A stretch of 64,000 nucleotides of DNA from Gordonia sp. OPL2 (GTDB taxonomy: Bacteria > Actinomycetota > Actinomycetes > Mycobacteriales > Mycobacteriaceae): positions 62,001 through 126,000 of the forward strand of contig NZ_RKME01000012.1 of the NCBI RefSeq assembly GCF_003797825.1. Direction: 5' to 3'. The number at the start of each line of letters is the position of its first letter. Position 1 is the stretch's first letter. The translations under genes and the position numbers were made by a program. This document shows positions 57,135-64,000 of the stretch, piece after piece. The notes beneath the pieces were generated by a model that saw nothing but the letters and a program-made list of their open reading frames with translations, searched no databases and was not told where the DNA came from.

Positions 57135-57971
57135 CTACCCCAACAACCTCCGCCGCAACCGCTCATCCCGGCCGATCCGTTCGGTGTCGCGTCGTCGGCG
57201 CTCGGCCATGATCGCGATGAGCACCATCTCATCCGGTGCGCCGGCGGGTGGGGCGGGAGCGACATAGGGTGCGGCATCGCGGAGCAGCCTCTGGCCCAAC
57301 AGCATCCGGGCTTGCGGCTTCATGTCGGCACGGCGGGCGAGGAACTGTCGGACCATGACCGCGAGCTGATCGGGGAGTGGTGCGACGTCGGCGGTCTGCG
57401 CCCACGTCGCGAGCTCGGGCGGCATCGGGATCGGCTCGGGAACCGACAGACGATGACGATCGCGGATCACGTAGGTGCCCGCGAGAAGATCCCCGAAGCG
57501 CTTCCCCTTGCGGGTACAGACCGCGGCGAGCAGCGCCGGAATCCCCGCGCAACCGTAGATCTCGATGACGCCGAGCAGGGCGCGGGTCAGCGCGTGCCGG
57601 AAGCCGATGGGGCCGGCGTCGTCGCGGACGGTCCGGAGTCCGACGGCCCAATGACCGACGGTCTTGCCGCGGCTCATCGTCTCCATCACCGACGGCACGA
57701 CGACGAGGGCGGTGACCATCGACAAGGTGAACGACGCCACGAGGAGCGCGAAGTCGGTGTCGCCGACGACCTTCAGACTCAACCATTGGAGCGCGTACCA
57801 CGCGGCGAAGCCGAGGACCAGGTCGATGAGGCCGGAGACCATCCGGAGGCCGATGCCCGCCGGCGGGAGGTCGAGCGCCACGGCCTCGCCGGAGACGAGG
57901 TCGTCGCGGCCCACGCCCACGGTCCCGCTCACACCCGCGGGTGCCATGGCCGGGGGCAGCGGTCCGTACAT
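57135..57971 (-). CDS. RDD family membrane protein
   Basis: The 278-residue product has an RDD domain (about residues 38-180): GIGLRMVSGLIDLVLGFAAWYALQW with the Arg and Asp of the family, two further helices, then MSRGKTVGHWAVGLRTVRDDAGPIGFRHALTRALLG. A cytoplasmic tail with QFLARRADMKPQARMLLGQRLL follows. The role of RDD proteins is not settled. It is divergent from a SpoIIM-like gene, the same pairing as Rv3695-Rv3694c in M. tuberculosis. Start codons at 57971 or 57947 are both possible; neither has a strong ribosome binding site. Confidence 0.85.
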   Translation of the reverse strand: MYGPLPPAMAPAGVSGTVGVGRDDLVSGEAVALDLPPAGIGLRMVSGLIDLVLGFAAWYALQWLSLKVVGDTDFALLVASFTLSMVTALVVVPSVMETMSRGKTVGHWAVGLRTVRDDAGPIGFRHALTRALLGVIEIYGCAGIPALLAAVCTRKGKRFGDLLAGTYVIRDRHRLSVPEPIPMPPELATWAQTADVAPLPDQLAVMVRQFLARRADMKPQARMLLGQRLLRDAAPYVAPAPPAGAPDEMVLIAIMAERRRRDTERIGRDERLRRRLLG

Positions 57972-58071
57972 GGTGGCCAAGAGTAGCCCGGCCACGGCCG
58001 TCGGGGTGTCGTGCTGCATCGGATGAATGACGACCGGGGCCATCCCTGTCCGGCCCGGATACCCTGAGGCC

Positions 58072-59067
58072 GTGGATCTCGACGCCTACGTGGCCGCGCA
58101 CCGCGCGACGTGGGAGCGGCTCGACCGTCTCTCCCGGCAACGGACGCTGTCGGGCGCCGAGGCCGACGAGATCCTGGACTCCTATCAACGCGTGGCCACC
58201 CACCTGTCGGTGATCAGATCGTCGGCACCGGATGCGTCGCTGGTCGCTTACCTCTCGGCGCTGCTGGCGCGCGCCCGTTCACGGGCCGCCGGAACCCGCG
58301 CGGGCACATGGTCGGACGTCGGGCGCTTCTTCGCCCGGTCGTTCCCGGCTGCGCTCTATCGGATGCGATGGTGGTGGCTGTCGGTCATGGCGGCGTCGTT
58401 CGCGGCCGCCGCGGTGATGGGGTGGTGGCTGATCGAGCATCCGCGGATCGAGAACTCGCTGATGTCACAGGCGCAGGTCGATCAGTTGGTGCAGAACGAC
58501 TTCGAGAACTACTACAGCGAATATGCCGCGACATCGTTCGCGGCGCGGGTGTGGACCAACAACTTCTGGCTCGCCGCGCTGTGTATCGGCTTCGGTGTGT
58601 TCTGCCTGCCGGTAATCTACATGCTGTACCAGAACATGCTCAACCTGGCGATCATCGGTTCGATCATGATCCGGCACGGGCGCGGTGACCTCTTCTTCGG
58701 ACTCATCACGCCGCACGGACTCCTGGAGATGACATGTCTGTTCGTCGCCGCCGGGGTGGGGCTGCGGCTGTTCTGGGCGTGGGTCGCGCCGGGTGCACGA
58801 ACACGAGTGCAGGCTCTGGGCGAGGAAGGGCGAGCCGCGATCGGAGTCGCCCTCGGCCTGGTCGTGGTGCTGCTGATCTGCGGGCTCATCGAGGCGTTCG
58901 TGACACCGTCGGGCCTCCCCACCTGGATGCGCATCGCGATCGGCCTGATCGCATGGATCGGGTTCGGAGCCTACGTGTTCACGCTCGGCCGGTGGGCCCA
59001 CAACGCCGGCGAGGCAGGCGACCTGAACGAGGCCGACAGAGGTGCGGCGGTGCCGACGGTGGGGTGA
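58072..59067 (+). CDS. Stage II sporulation protein M-like membrane protein
   Basis: The 331-residue product has a helical N-terminal region (VAAHRATWERLDRLSRQRTLSGAEADEILDSYQRVATHLSVIR) and five or six membrane helices. They include WWWLSVMAASFAAAAVMGWWL, NFWLAALCIGFGVFCLPVIYML and FFGLITPHGLLEMTCLFVAAGVGL, the last being the SpoIIM-family core. Mycobacteriales do not sporulate; in them this protein sits with RDD and MoxR genes in a cluster of unknown envelope function. No moxR gene lies next to it here. The GTG at 58072 (VDLDAYVAAH) is the likely start. Confidence 0.88.
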   Translation: MDLDAYVAAHRATWERLDRLSRQRTLSGAEADEILDSYQRVATHLSVIRSSAPDASLVAYLSALLARARSRAAGTRAGTWSDVGRFFARSFPAALYRMRWWWLSVMAASFAAAAVMGWWLIEHPRIENSLMSQAQVDQLVQNDFENYYSEYAATSFAARVWTNNFWLAALCIGFGVFCLPVIYMLYQNMLNLAIIGSIMIRHGRGDLFFGLITPHGLLEMTCLFVAAGVGLRLFWAWVAPGARTRVQALGEEGRAAIGVALGLVVVLLICGLIEAFVTPSGLPTWMRIAIGLIAWIGFGAYVFTLGRWAHNAGEAGDLNEADRGAAVPTVG

Positions 59068-59095
59068 CGTGTGTGGTTCGCGTGTCCTGCTGCAG

Positions 59096-59779
59096 TCAGT
59101 ACGTGGCGCGGCCCCCGGAGGCGTCGTATACCGCTCCGGTCGAAAAGCTGACGGACGAGGAGGCGAGCCACGCGATCAACTCGGCGATCTCCTCCGGCCT
59201 GCCTATCCTGTCCATGGGTGTGAGTGTGCGCGAACGTTCGAGGATCGCTGCGTCTGTGCTGGCATTCATAGGGCTGGCAACGGCTGCAGGAGCGACCGCA
59301 TTGACCAGTACACCCGCGGTGGCGAGTTCCTTCCCAAGCGACTTGGTCAGTGCGATCACCGCTGCCTTCGACGCCGAGTATGCGCTCTGCAGCGGGTTTC
59401 CATCCTTGGCGGCGATGCTCGCTATGTTGACGATGCGGCCCCAGCCGTTCTCGCACATCGCCGGGGCGAAGGCGCGGCAGGTCAGGAATGTGCCTTCGGT
59501 GTTCACGGCGAAAGTGCGTCGCCAGGTGTCGATGTCGGTGTCGACCAGGCAGGTCGAGGGGCCCACGACGCCGGCGCTGTTTACGAGGATGTCGACGGGT
59601 CCAACTGCTCGACGGAGTGCGTCCACCGACGTGGGATCGCTGACGTCGACACGAACATCCGCTTTGACTGCCAGGTCGGCTGCGATGACCTCGATCCCGT
59701 CCCGCTGTAGGCGAGCGACACAGGCGGCGCCGATTCCGCTCATCCCTCCGGTCACGATTGCTCGTCGTTGCATCGTCAT
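59096..59779 (-). CDS. Short-chain dehydrogenase/reductase
   Basis: The 227-residue product is a classical SDR. The cofactor motif is VTGGMSGIG (about residues 9-17), followed by ADLAVKADVRVDVSD, where the acidic residue after the second strand suggests NAD rather than NADP. Other blocks are NSAGV, the catalytic serine in VNIASIAAKDG and YSASK (Tyr and Lys). The tail ends SSSVSFSTGAVYDASGGRATY, as usual for this family. It is divergent from the LysR gene across about 100 bp and probably under its control. The substrate is unknown; neighbours suggest a cyclic alcohol or acid. Start is 59779 or 59773; AAAGG is close upstream. Confidence 0.92.
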   Translation of the reverse strand: MTMQRRAIVTGGMSGIGAACVARLQRDGIEVIAADLAVKADVRVDVSDPTSVDALRRAVGPVDILVNSAGVVGPSTCLVDTDIDTWRRTFAVNTEGTFLTCRAFAPAMCENGWGRIVNIASIAAKDGNPLQSAYSASKAAVIALTKSLGKELATAGVLVNAVAPAAVASPMNASTDAAILERSRTLTPMDRIGRPEEIAELIAWLASSSVSFSTGAVYDASGGRATY

Positions 59780-59880
59780 GTGCCTTTCCAACTAGATTTA
59801 AGCTGCTGGCAAATATAATCCGACCAGTGTTGAGTAGCATCGCGACTATATGCGCAGGGTGGCACGAGCGGAAGGTGATC

Positions 59881-60801
59881 ATGGAGATTCGATGGGTGCA
59901 GGCGTTCATCGCCGTCGCAGAGGAGCTTCACTTCGGTCGGGCCGCCACCAGACTGCAGATGGCGCAGTCGCCATTGAGTCAGACGGTCCGCAAACTCGAG
60001 CGGGACCTCGGCGTCGAGTTGTTCGAACGCAACACGCGTTCGGTCGCACTCACCGCTGCAGGGCACGCATTCCTACCGCATGCGCGAACTGTTCTGCGTG
60101 AGGTGGAGCAGGCGCGTCAGGCTACCCGGGCGTCGGCCGGATCGATCTATGGCCGTGTCGGTCTCGGCTTCACCGGTGTCCTGAACCACTTGTCCCTGCC
60201 CCCGCTGACCCGTGCTGTCCGCAGCAGGTACCCGGAGATCGAACTCGATCTGGTCGGACGGGTCATGACCCGCGACGCCGTCGAGCAACTCGACAGTGGC
60301 GCGCTGGACATCGCCTTCGTCGGTCTGCCCGTTGACGCCGCCAGGATCAGCACGCGGTTGATCGCCTCGGAACCGTTCGGTGCGATTCTGCCGGTCGATC
60401 ACCCACTTGCCGGTCGAACCGCCGTCGAGCTGTCCGCGCTGTCAGACGACGACTTTGTCAGCACGCCCCTCAACGCAGGCTCCGCGCTACAGGAGGACGC
60501 CCTTCGCGCATGCCTCGACGCGGGCTTTCGACCCCGAATCGTGCAGGAGATCACCGACCCCTACATGATCCTGATGCTGGTGGCGGCTGGTGTCGGCGTC
60601 GCATTGATGACCGAGGGCATGGCGAAGGTGATCCCGCCCGGCGCCGTGTATGTGCACCTCACCGACGGCACAGTCCGCATGGATCACGGAATCGCGTGGT
60701 CGGCGAGACCCATGCGGTCATCATTGGCACGCGATGCTGTCCTCGACCTCGCTGCCGAGGTGCTGCCCACTCCTGACGTGGCGAGTGACGACGTCTCTTG
60801 A
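59881..60801 (+). CDS. LysR family transcriptional regulator
   Basis: The 306-residue product has the N-terminal winged helix-turn-helix (residues 1-60: RWVQAFIAVAEELHFGRAATRLQMAQSPLSQTVRKLERDLGVELFERNTR). It also has a C-terminal effector domain of the periplasmic-binding-protein fold. The N-terminus resembles regulators of aromatic degradation such as CatM/BenM types. The start is the ATG at 59881. It sits between the divergent SDR and the downstream transporter, dehydrogenase and oxidoreductase genes, so it is the obvious pathway activator; a hydroaromatic or aromatic acid inducer is likely but unproven. Confidence 0.95.
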   Translation: MEIRWVQAFIAVAEELHFGRAATRLQMAQSPLSQTVRKLERDLGVELFERNTRSVALTAAGHAFLPHARTVLREVEQARQATRASAGSIYGRVGLGFTGVLNHLSLPPLTRAVRSRYPEIELDLVGRVMTRDAVEQLDSGALDIAFVGLPVDAARISTRLIASEPFGAILPVDHPLAGRTAVELSALSDDDFVSTPLNAGSALQEDALRACLDAGFRPRIVQEITDPYMILMLVAAGVGVALMTEGMAKVIPPGAVYVHLTDGTVRMDHGIAWSARPMRSSLARDAVLDLAAEVLPTPDVASDDVS

Positions 60802-60819
60802 TAAGGCTACTTGCGCACA

Positions 60820-60846
60820 TAGTGCTAGACCAATTTAGTGTTGGAC
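60820..60846. promoter_or_regulatory. Direct repeat upstream of the transporter gene
   Basis: TAGTGCTAGAC (60820-60830) and TAGTGTTGGAC (60836-60846) match at 9 of 11 positions with 16-bp periodicity, 73 bp before the transporter start. It is a candidate binding site for the LysR regulator or a promoter element. Confidence 0.45.
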
Positions 60847-60918
60847 AGTCTTAGATGCCCGCGCGCACACTCGTTCCATTGATGCGACACCAGTCACATC
60901 CAATGGAGGGAGATCCAA

Positions 60919-62244
60919 TTGGCAGCCACAGCGACGCCTCCCCAGTCCTTGGAGAGGGAGGCTCATTCACAGGCTCGACGAGCCGCGATATCGGGGTTCG
61001 TCGGCAGCACACTCGAGTACTACGACTTCTTCATCTACGGCTCGGCCGCAGCGTTGGTCTTCGGGCACGTGTTCTTTCCCGGTGGTGCGACCTCGACGTT
61101 GCTCTCGATCGGAACGCTGGGCGTTGCGTACGTCGCACGACCGCTGGGCGCTGTTCTGTGGGGTCATCTCGGAGACAAGGTGGGGCGCAAGAACACGCTG
61201 ATCGCGTGCCTGGCGATGATGGGTGCGTCCACGTTCCTGATCGGCTGCCTGCCCACCTATGGTCAGGTGGGAATGCTCGCGCCGGTGCTGCTGGTGATCT
61301 TGCGGCTCCTCCAGGGACTGTCTGCCGGCGGTGAATCCCCAGGCTCTGCGTCACTGTCGATCGAACACGCGCCGGAACGCCGGCGGTCGTTCTTCGCCAG
61401 TTTCACCATGAGCGGGATCATGTTCGGCATCGTCTTGTCGAGTCTCGTCTTCATCCCCGTGGCATCGTTGCCCGACGACCAGTTGCACAGCTGGGGTTGG
61501 CGTATCCCGTTCTGGCTCAGTATCGCCATGACCGCGGTCGCGTTCTGGGTACGCCGTCGTCTGGACGAGCCCGAGGTCTTCGTCGAGACCAAGGAGTTGA
61601 ACGAGACGGCAAGCGTCCCGGCCGTCGAGTTGTTCCGGACCCACGGCGTCGCCGTCCTGCGCATCATGCTGAGCTCGACCTTCGCGATGATGAACACGAT
61701 CATCAACGTCTTCGCGCTGGCGTTCGCGACGCAGCACAACGGCATCGACCGCACCACCATGCTGCTTGCCATCGCTGCAGCAAACATGGCTGCGGTCATC
61801 ACCCAGCCCCTCTACGGTCTGCTCGCTGACCGTATCGGTCGGAAGCCGGTGTTCATCACGGGTGTATTGGGTTGCGGGGTAATGATCTTCGTCTACTTCT
61901 GGGCCATCGGCTCGGGCAGTGTCCCGTTGGTGTTCCTGAGCGGAGCCATCCTGCTCGGGGTCTTCTATGCCGCACCCAACGGCACGTACATGGCGGCATT
62001 TCCCGAGCAGTTCCCGGCTTCGGTCCGCTTCAGCGGTATGGCCATTGGCCTCATGCTCGGTCTGTTGGTCGCCGGATTCACCCCGGCCGTAGCCCAGGCG
62101 ATGACCTCAGGTGACACGAGCAACTGGACGCCCGTGGCCTGGATGTGCTTCGGATTCGCAGTGCTGTCCGCAGCAGCATTCGCTTGCGGACCCGAGACCT
62201 TCCGAACGCCGACAGCAGAGCTCGGCGCCGCCCACAAGCGCTGA
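60919..62244 (+). CDS. MFS transporter, metabolite:H+ symporter (MHS) type
   Basis: The 441-residue product has 12 membrane helices and MHS-family marks. It begins [26 protein letters not shown], continues with the loop [16 protein letters not shown] (about residues 78-93), and has [28 protein letters not shown] after TM4. The family includes ShiA (shikimate), KgtP, ProP and aromatic acid carriers, so import of an organic acid with protons is expected. The start is a TTG at 60919 with GGAGGGAG 6 nt upstream, a strong site that makes this unusual start convincing. The dehydrogenase gene begins 35 bp later; shikimate or quinate is a reasonable substrate guess. Confidence 0.92.
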   Translation: MAATATPPQSLEREAHSQARRAAISGFVGSTLEYYDFFIYGSAAALVFGHVFFPGGATSTLLSIGTLGVAYVARPLGAVLWGHLGDKVGRKNTLIACLAMMGASTFLIGCLPTYGQVGMLAPVLLVILRLLQGLSAGGESPGSASLSIEHAPERRRSFFASFTMSGIMFGIVLSSLVFIPVASLPDDQLHSWGWRIPFWLSIAMTAVAFWVRRRLDEPEVFVETKELNETASVPAVELFRTHGVAVLRIMLSSTFAMMNTIINVFALAFATQHNGIDRTTMLLAIAAANMAAVITQPLYGLLADRIGRKPVFITGVLGCGVMIFVYFWAIGSGSVPLVFLSGAILLGVFYAAPNGTYMAAFPEQFPASVRFSGMAIGLMLGLLVAGFTPAVAQAMTSGDTSNWTPVAWMCFGFAVLSAAAFACGPETFRTPTAELGAAHKR

Positions 62245-62279
62245 TGAGAAGCATATTCGAGTCGATCAAGGAGTACGAC

Positions 62280-63164
62280 GTGAGTGCATCGCACCATAGG
62301 ATCGGTCTCATCGGCGCCGATATCGCCGACTCGTTGTCGCCCTTGCTGCACGAGACCGAAGCGCTCGATCTCAGGATGCGGGATCACAGCTACGAGACCA
62401 TCGACATCACCGCAGACCGTCGCGGAGCCGATGCCGCGCCCGCGCTCATCAGGACTGCAGTCGCCCAAGGCTTCACCGGGTTCAACGTGACGCATCCGTG
62501 CAAGCAGACGGTCATGGCCGGGCTCGACCACATCGACGCCCACGCACTGCGTATCGGTGCGGTGAACACAGTCACCGTGCGAGACGGGCAGCTCACAGGG
62601 CACAACACGGATGAGTCCGGTTTTCGTGCGGCACTGTCGATGGCTATGGGCAGCGACGAATTGGGGCGGGTCGTGCTGTTCGGAGCAGGTGGTGCCGGCT
62701 CAGCCGTCGCCCATGCGCTGGCCAACGCCGGAGCCATCCGGCTCACCATCGTGGACGTCGATGCTTCCCGCGCGACAGCACTCGCGGACCGGATCGCCGC
62801 GACCGGCACCGAAGCGGTGGGAACAGCAGTGGACGCCGCCGCCGATCACGTGCGGCGCGCGGACGGAGTAGTGAATGCCACGCCGATCGGAATGAACGGC
62901 CACTCCGGCACGCCGTTCGAGCTAGACCTGCTCGAGCCGAGACACTGGGTCGCCGACATCGTCTACCGACCGATGAGCACGGAAATGCTCACCAGAGCAA
63001 CCACTCTCGGATGCCGCACGGTCGGCGGAACACAGATGCTTGTCGAACAGGCGGCCGACAGTTTCGCGCTACTCACCGACGTCGAGCCCGATCGCGCGCG
63101 CATGCGCCGCCATCTCGCACAGACCCTGGCCACCCGGGCCCAGCGAGTCGGTCCGTGCTCGTAA
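62280..63164 (+). CDS. Shikimate/quinate 5-dehydrogenase family protein, probably catabolic
   Basis: The 294-residue product has the AroE fold: substrate motif DSLSPLLHE (about residues 18-26), catalytic Lys in FNVTHPCKQTVM, NTDESGF with the catalytic Asp, and the Rossmann loop FGAGGAGSAVAHAL. After the second strand it reads IVDVDASRA instead of the NRT-type motif that binds NADP in biosynthetic AroE; the Asp suggests NAD, as in the catabolic quinate/shikimate dehydrogenase QsuD. The GTG at 62280 has AAGGAG 6 nt upstream; an ATG at 62244 would overlap the transporter stop but lacks a site. It lies in a LysR-transporter-OYE cluster, not with aro genes. Confidence 0.9.
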   Translation: MSASHHRIGLIGADIADSLSPLLHETEALDLRMRDHSYETIDITADRRGADAAPALIRTAVAQGFTGFNVTHPCKQTVMAGLDHIDAHALRIGAVNTVTVRDGQLTGHNTDESGFRAALSMAMGSDELGRVVLFGAGGAGSAVAHALANAGAIRLTIVDVDASRATALADRIAATGTEAVGTAVDAAADHVRRADGVVNATPIGMNGHSGTPFELDLLEPRHWVADIVYRPMSTEMLTRATTLGCRTVGGTQMLVEQAADSFALLTDVEPDRARMRRHLAQTLATRAQRVGPCS

Positions 63165-63176
63165 GCAGGAGACATG

Positions 63177-64000
63177 ATGAAACAGTCTGAACAGTCGACG
63201 TTCGCCTCCCCGCTGGCAATGGGCTCGGTCGTCCTACGCAACAGGTTCGTCTCGGCACCCATGGAACGCAACTACTGCACCGCCGATGGCGCACTGACCC
63301 GCGAATACATCGACTATCTGGTTCGGCGGGCGCGCGGCGGAGCAGCACTGGTCTTCACCGAGGCGTCATACGTGCGGGCCGACGGGAAGGGAAGGATCCG
63401 ACAGCTCGGCGTCGACACCGACGAATGCATCGCGGGGCTCGCCACACTCGCGCGAGAGGTTCACGACCAGGGTGCGCTCCTGGGTGTCGAGCTCAATCAC
63501 GGCGGCCGGACCGCTCAGGGTGTGGTCAGTGGATTCGTGCCAGTGGCGCCGACGCCCATCCCCTGCGAGGTGGTCGGCGGCCAGATGCCTGAGCAACTCG
63601 ACGGCGACGACATCGAGCACATCATCGAGTGTTTCGCCGACGCCGCCGAGCGGTGCGCGGGGGCTGGCGTGGATGTCCTGTCACTCCACGGCGGTCATGG
63701 CTACCTCATCCATCAGTTCCTGTCGCCGGCCTACAACCACCGAGACGACGATTGGGCCGAACCCACCCTGTTCCTCAATCGTGTGATCGACGCCGTGCGC
63801 GCACGTGTCCCGGAAATGACTCTGGGACTACGCTTCTCCGCGTTCGAGGGAAGCCCAGGCGGCCTGACCGCCGAGCAGACTCAAGAGCGCATCGCAGGGG
63901 TGTCCACGGACAAGCTCGACTTCCTCGACGTCTCCGCGGGAAATTACGAAGCAGGCGAATGGATCATTCAGCCTGGGGAGTGGGACCGCGGACTCCTGCG
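63177..64000 (+). CDS. Old Yellow Enzyme-family NADH:flavin oxidoreductase (cut by the window end)
   Basis: The frame is open from the ATG at 63177 to the window edge, giving 274 residues without a stop. It has the N-terminal half of an FMN barrel of the OYE family: SPLAMGSVVLRNRFVSAPMERNYCTADGALTREYIDYLVRRARGG, then LNHGGRTA, and LSLHGGHGYLIHQFLSPAYNHRDDDW, the family's His-containing signature. Members reduce activated alkenes; longer ones with an iron-sulphur centre (2,4-dienoyl-CoA reductase, bile-acid enzymes) extend to about 650 residues, and the missing part would decide. AGGAG lies 5 nt upstream. It follows the dehydrogenase by 12 bp, so the two are co-transcribed. Confidence 0.9.
   Translation, partial: MKQSEQSTFASPLAMGSVVLRNRFVSAPMERNYCTADGALTREYIDYLVRRARGGAALVFTEASYVRADGKGRIRQLGVDTDECIAGLATLAREVHDQGALLGVELNHGGRTAQGVVSGFVPVAPTPIPCEVVGGQMPEQLDGDDIEHIIECFADAAERCAGAGVDVLSLHGGHGYLIHQFLSPAYNHRDDDWAEPTLFLNRVIDAVRARVPEMTLGLRFSAFEGSPGGLTAEQTQERIAGVSTDKLDFLDVSAGNYEAGEWIIQPGEWDRGLL

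Noticed and set aside
59096..64000. Prophage or integrative element at the right end
   Set aside because: No integrase, transposase, phage gene or attachment-site duplication is visible; the genes form an ordinary metabolic cluster.

Overview
The window is high-GC DNA from a mycolic-acid actinobacterium (order Mycobacteriales). Gene content, gene order and the dispersed repeats look most like Gordonia or a close relative such as Williamsia. This is inferred from synteny and protein character; no 16S rRNA gene is present to settle the genus. The left two thirds is the chromosomal replication-origin neighbourhood. It matches, in inverted orientation, the Mycobacterium tuberculosis block from alaT/ileT through gyrA-gyrB-dciA-recF-gnd-dnaN-dnaA and on through rpmH-rnpA-yidD-yidC-jag-rsmG-parA-parB to cwlM-trxA-trxB-rsmA-sigM-murJ-DUF6049-mutT4-pcnA.

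Layout. Positions 1-3006 hold a secreted protein, a DUF1206 membrane protein, tRNA-Ala(TGC), tRNA-Ile(GAT) and a DUF3566 membrane protein. From 3072 to 14155 the leftward replication genes run gyrA, gyrB, dciA, recF, gnd, dnaN, dnaA. A probable oriC lies between dnaN and dnaA, and two perfect DnaA boxes sit upstream of dnaA. Rightward from 14717 come the ribosomal protein L34, RNase P protein, membrane-insertion and KhpB/Jag genes, a strong terminator, then rsmG-parA-parB carrying three parS sites. From 21130 to 39673 is the conserved cell-envelope and redox block: CwlM, thioredoxin and its reductase, SigM with its anti-sigma factor, the MurJ-pseudokinase fusion, DUF6049, a Nudix protein and the CCA-adding enzyme. 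A TetR/sterol-desaturase pair and a secreted alpha/beta hydrolase are inserted in it.

From 39823 to 59067 the content is mixed and partly accessory: a lipid kinase divergent from a TetR-glpD operon, an EgtE-like PLP enzyme, a DxDxDG calcium-motif protein, an MFS exporter beside YqgE, secreted proteins, a three-gene operon (SdpI-like protein with a Cys-rich tail, BASS-type transporter, XRE-cupin regulator), leuS, TfoX-like, an acyl-CoA dehydrogenase under a palindrome, and an RDD/SpoIIM divergent pair. From 59096 to the right edge is a probable catabolic cluster: SDR, LysR regulator, MHS-type transporter, a shikimate/quinate dehydrogenase whose cofactor-binding region looks NAD-type, and an Old Yellow Enzyme-family oxidoreductase cut by the window end. 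I read it as uptake and oxidation of a hydroaromatic acid.

The most notable non-gene structures are the three parS sites (one fused to the rsmG start codon), paired TetR operators at 27641-27693, two adjacent short tandem-repeat arrays (4 x 13 bp and 4 x 16 bp) between convergent genes, a 34-bp repeat array that runs into the end of the lipid kinase gene, and REP-like elements beside gyrA and leuS. No CRISPR array, prophage, insertion sequence or defence island was recognised.
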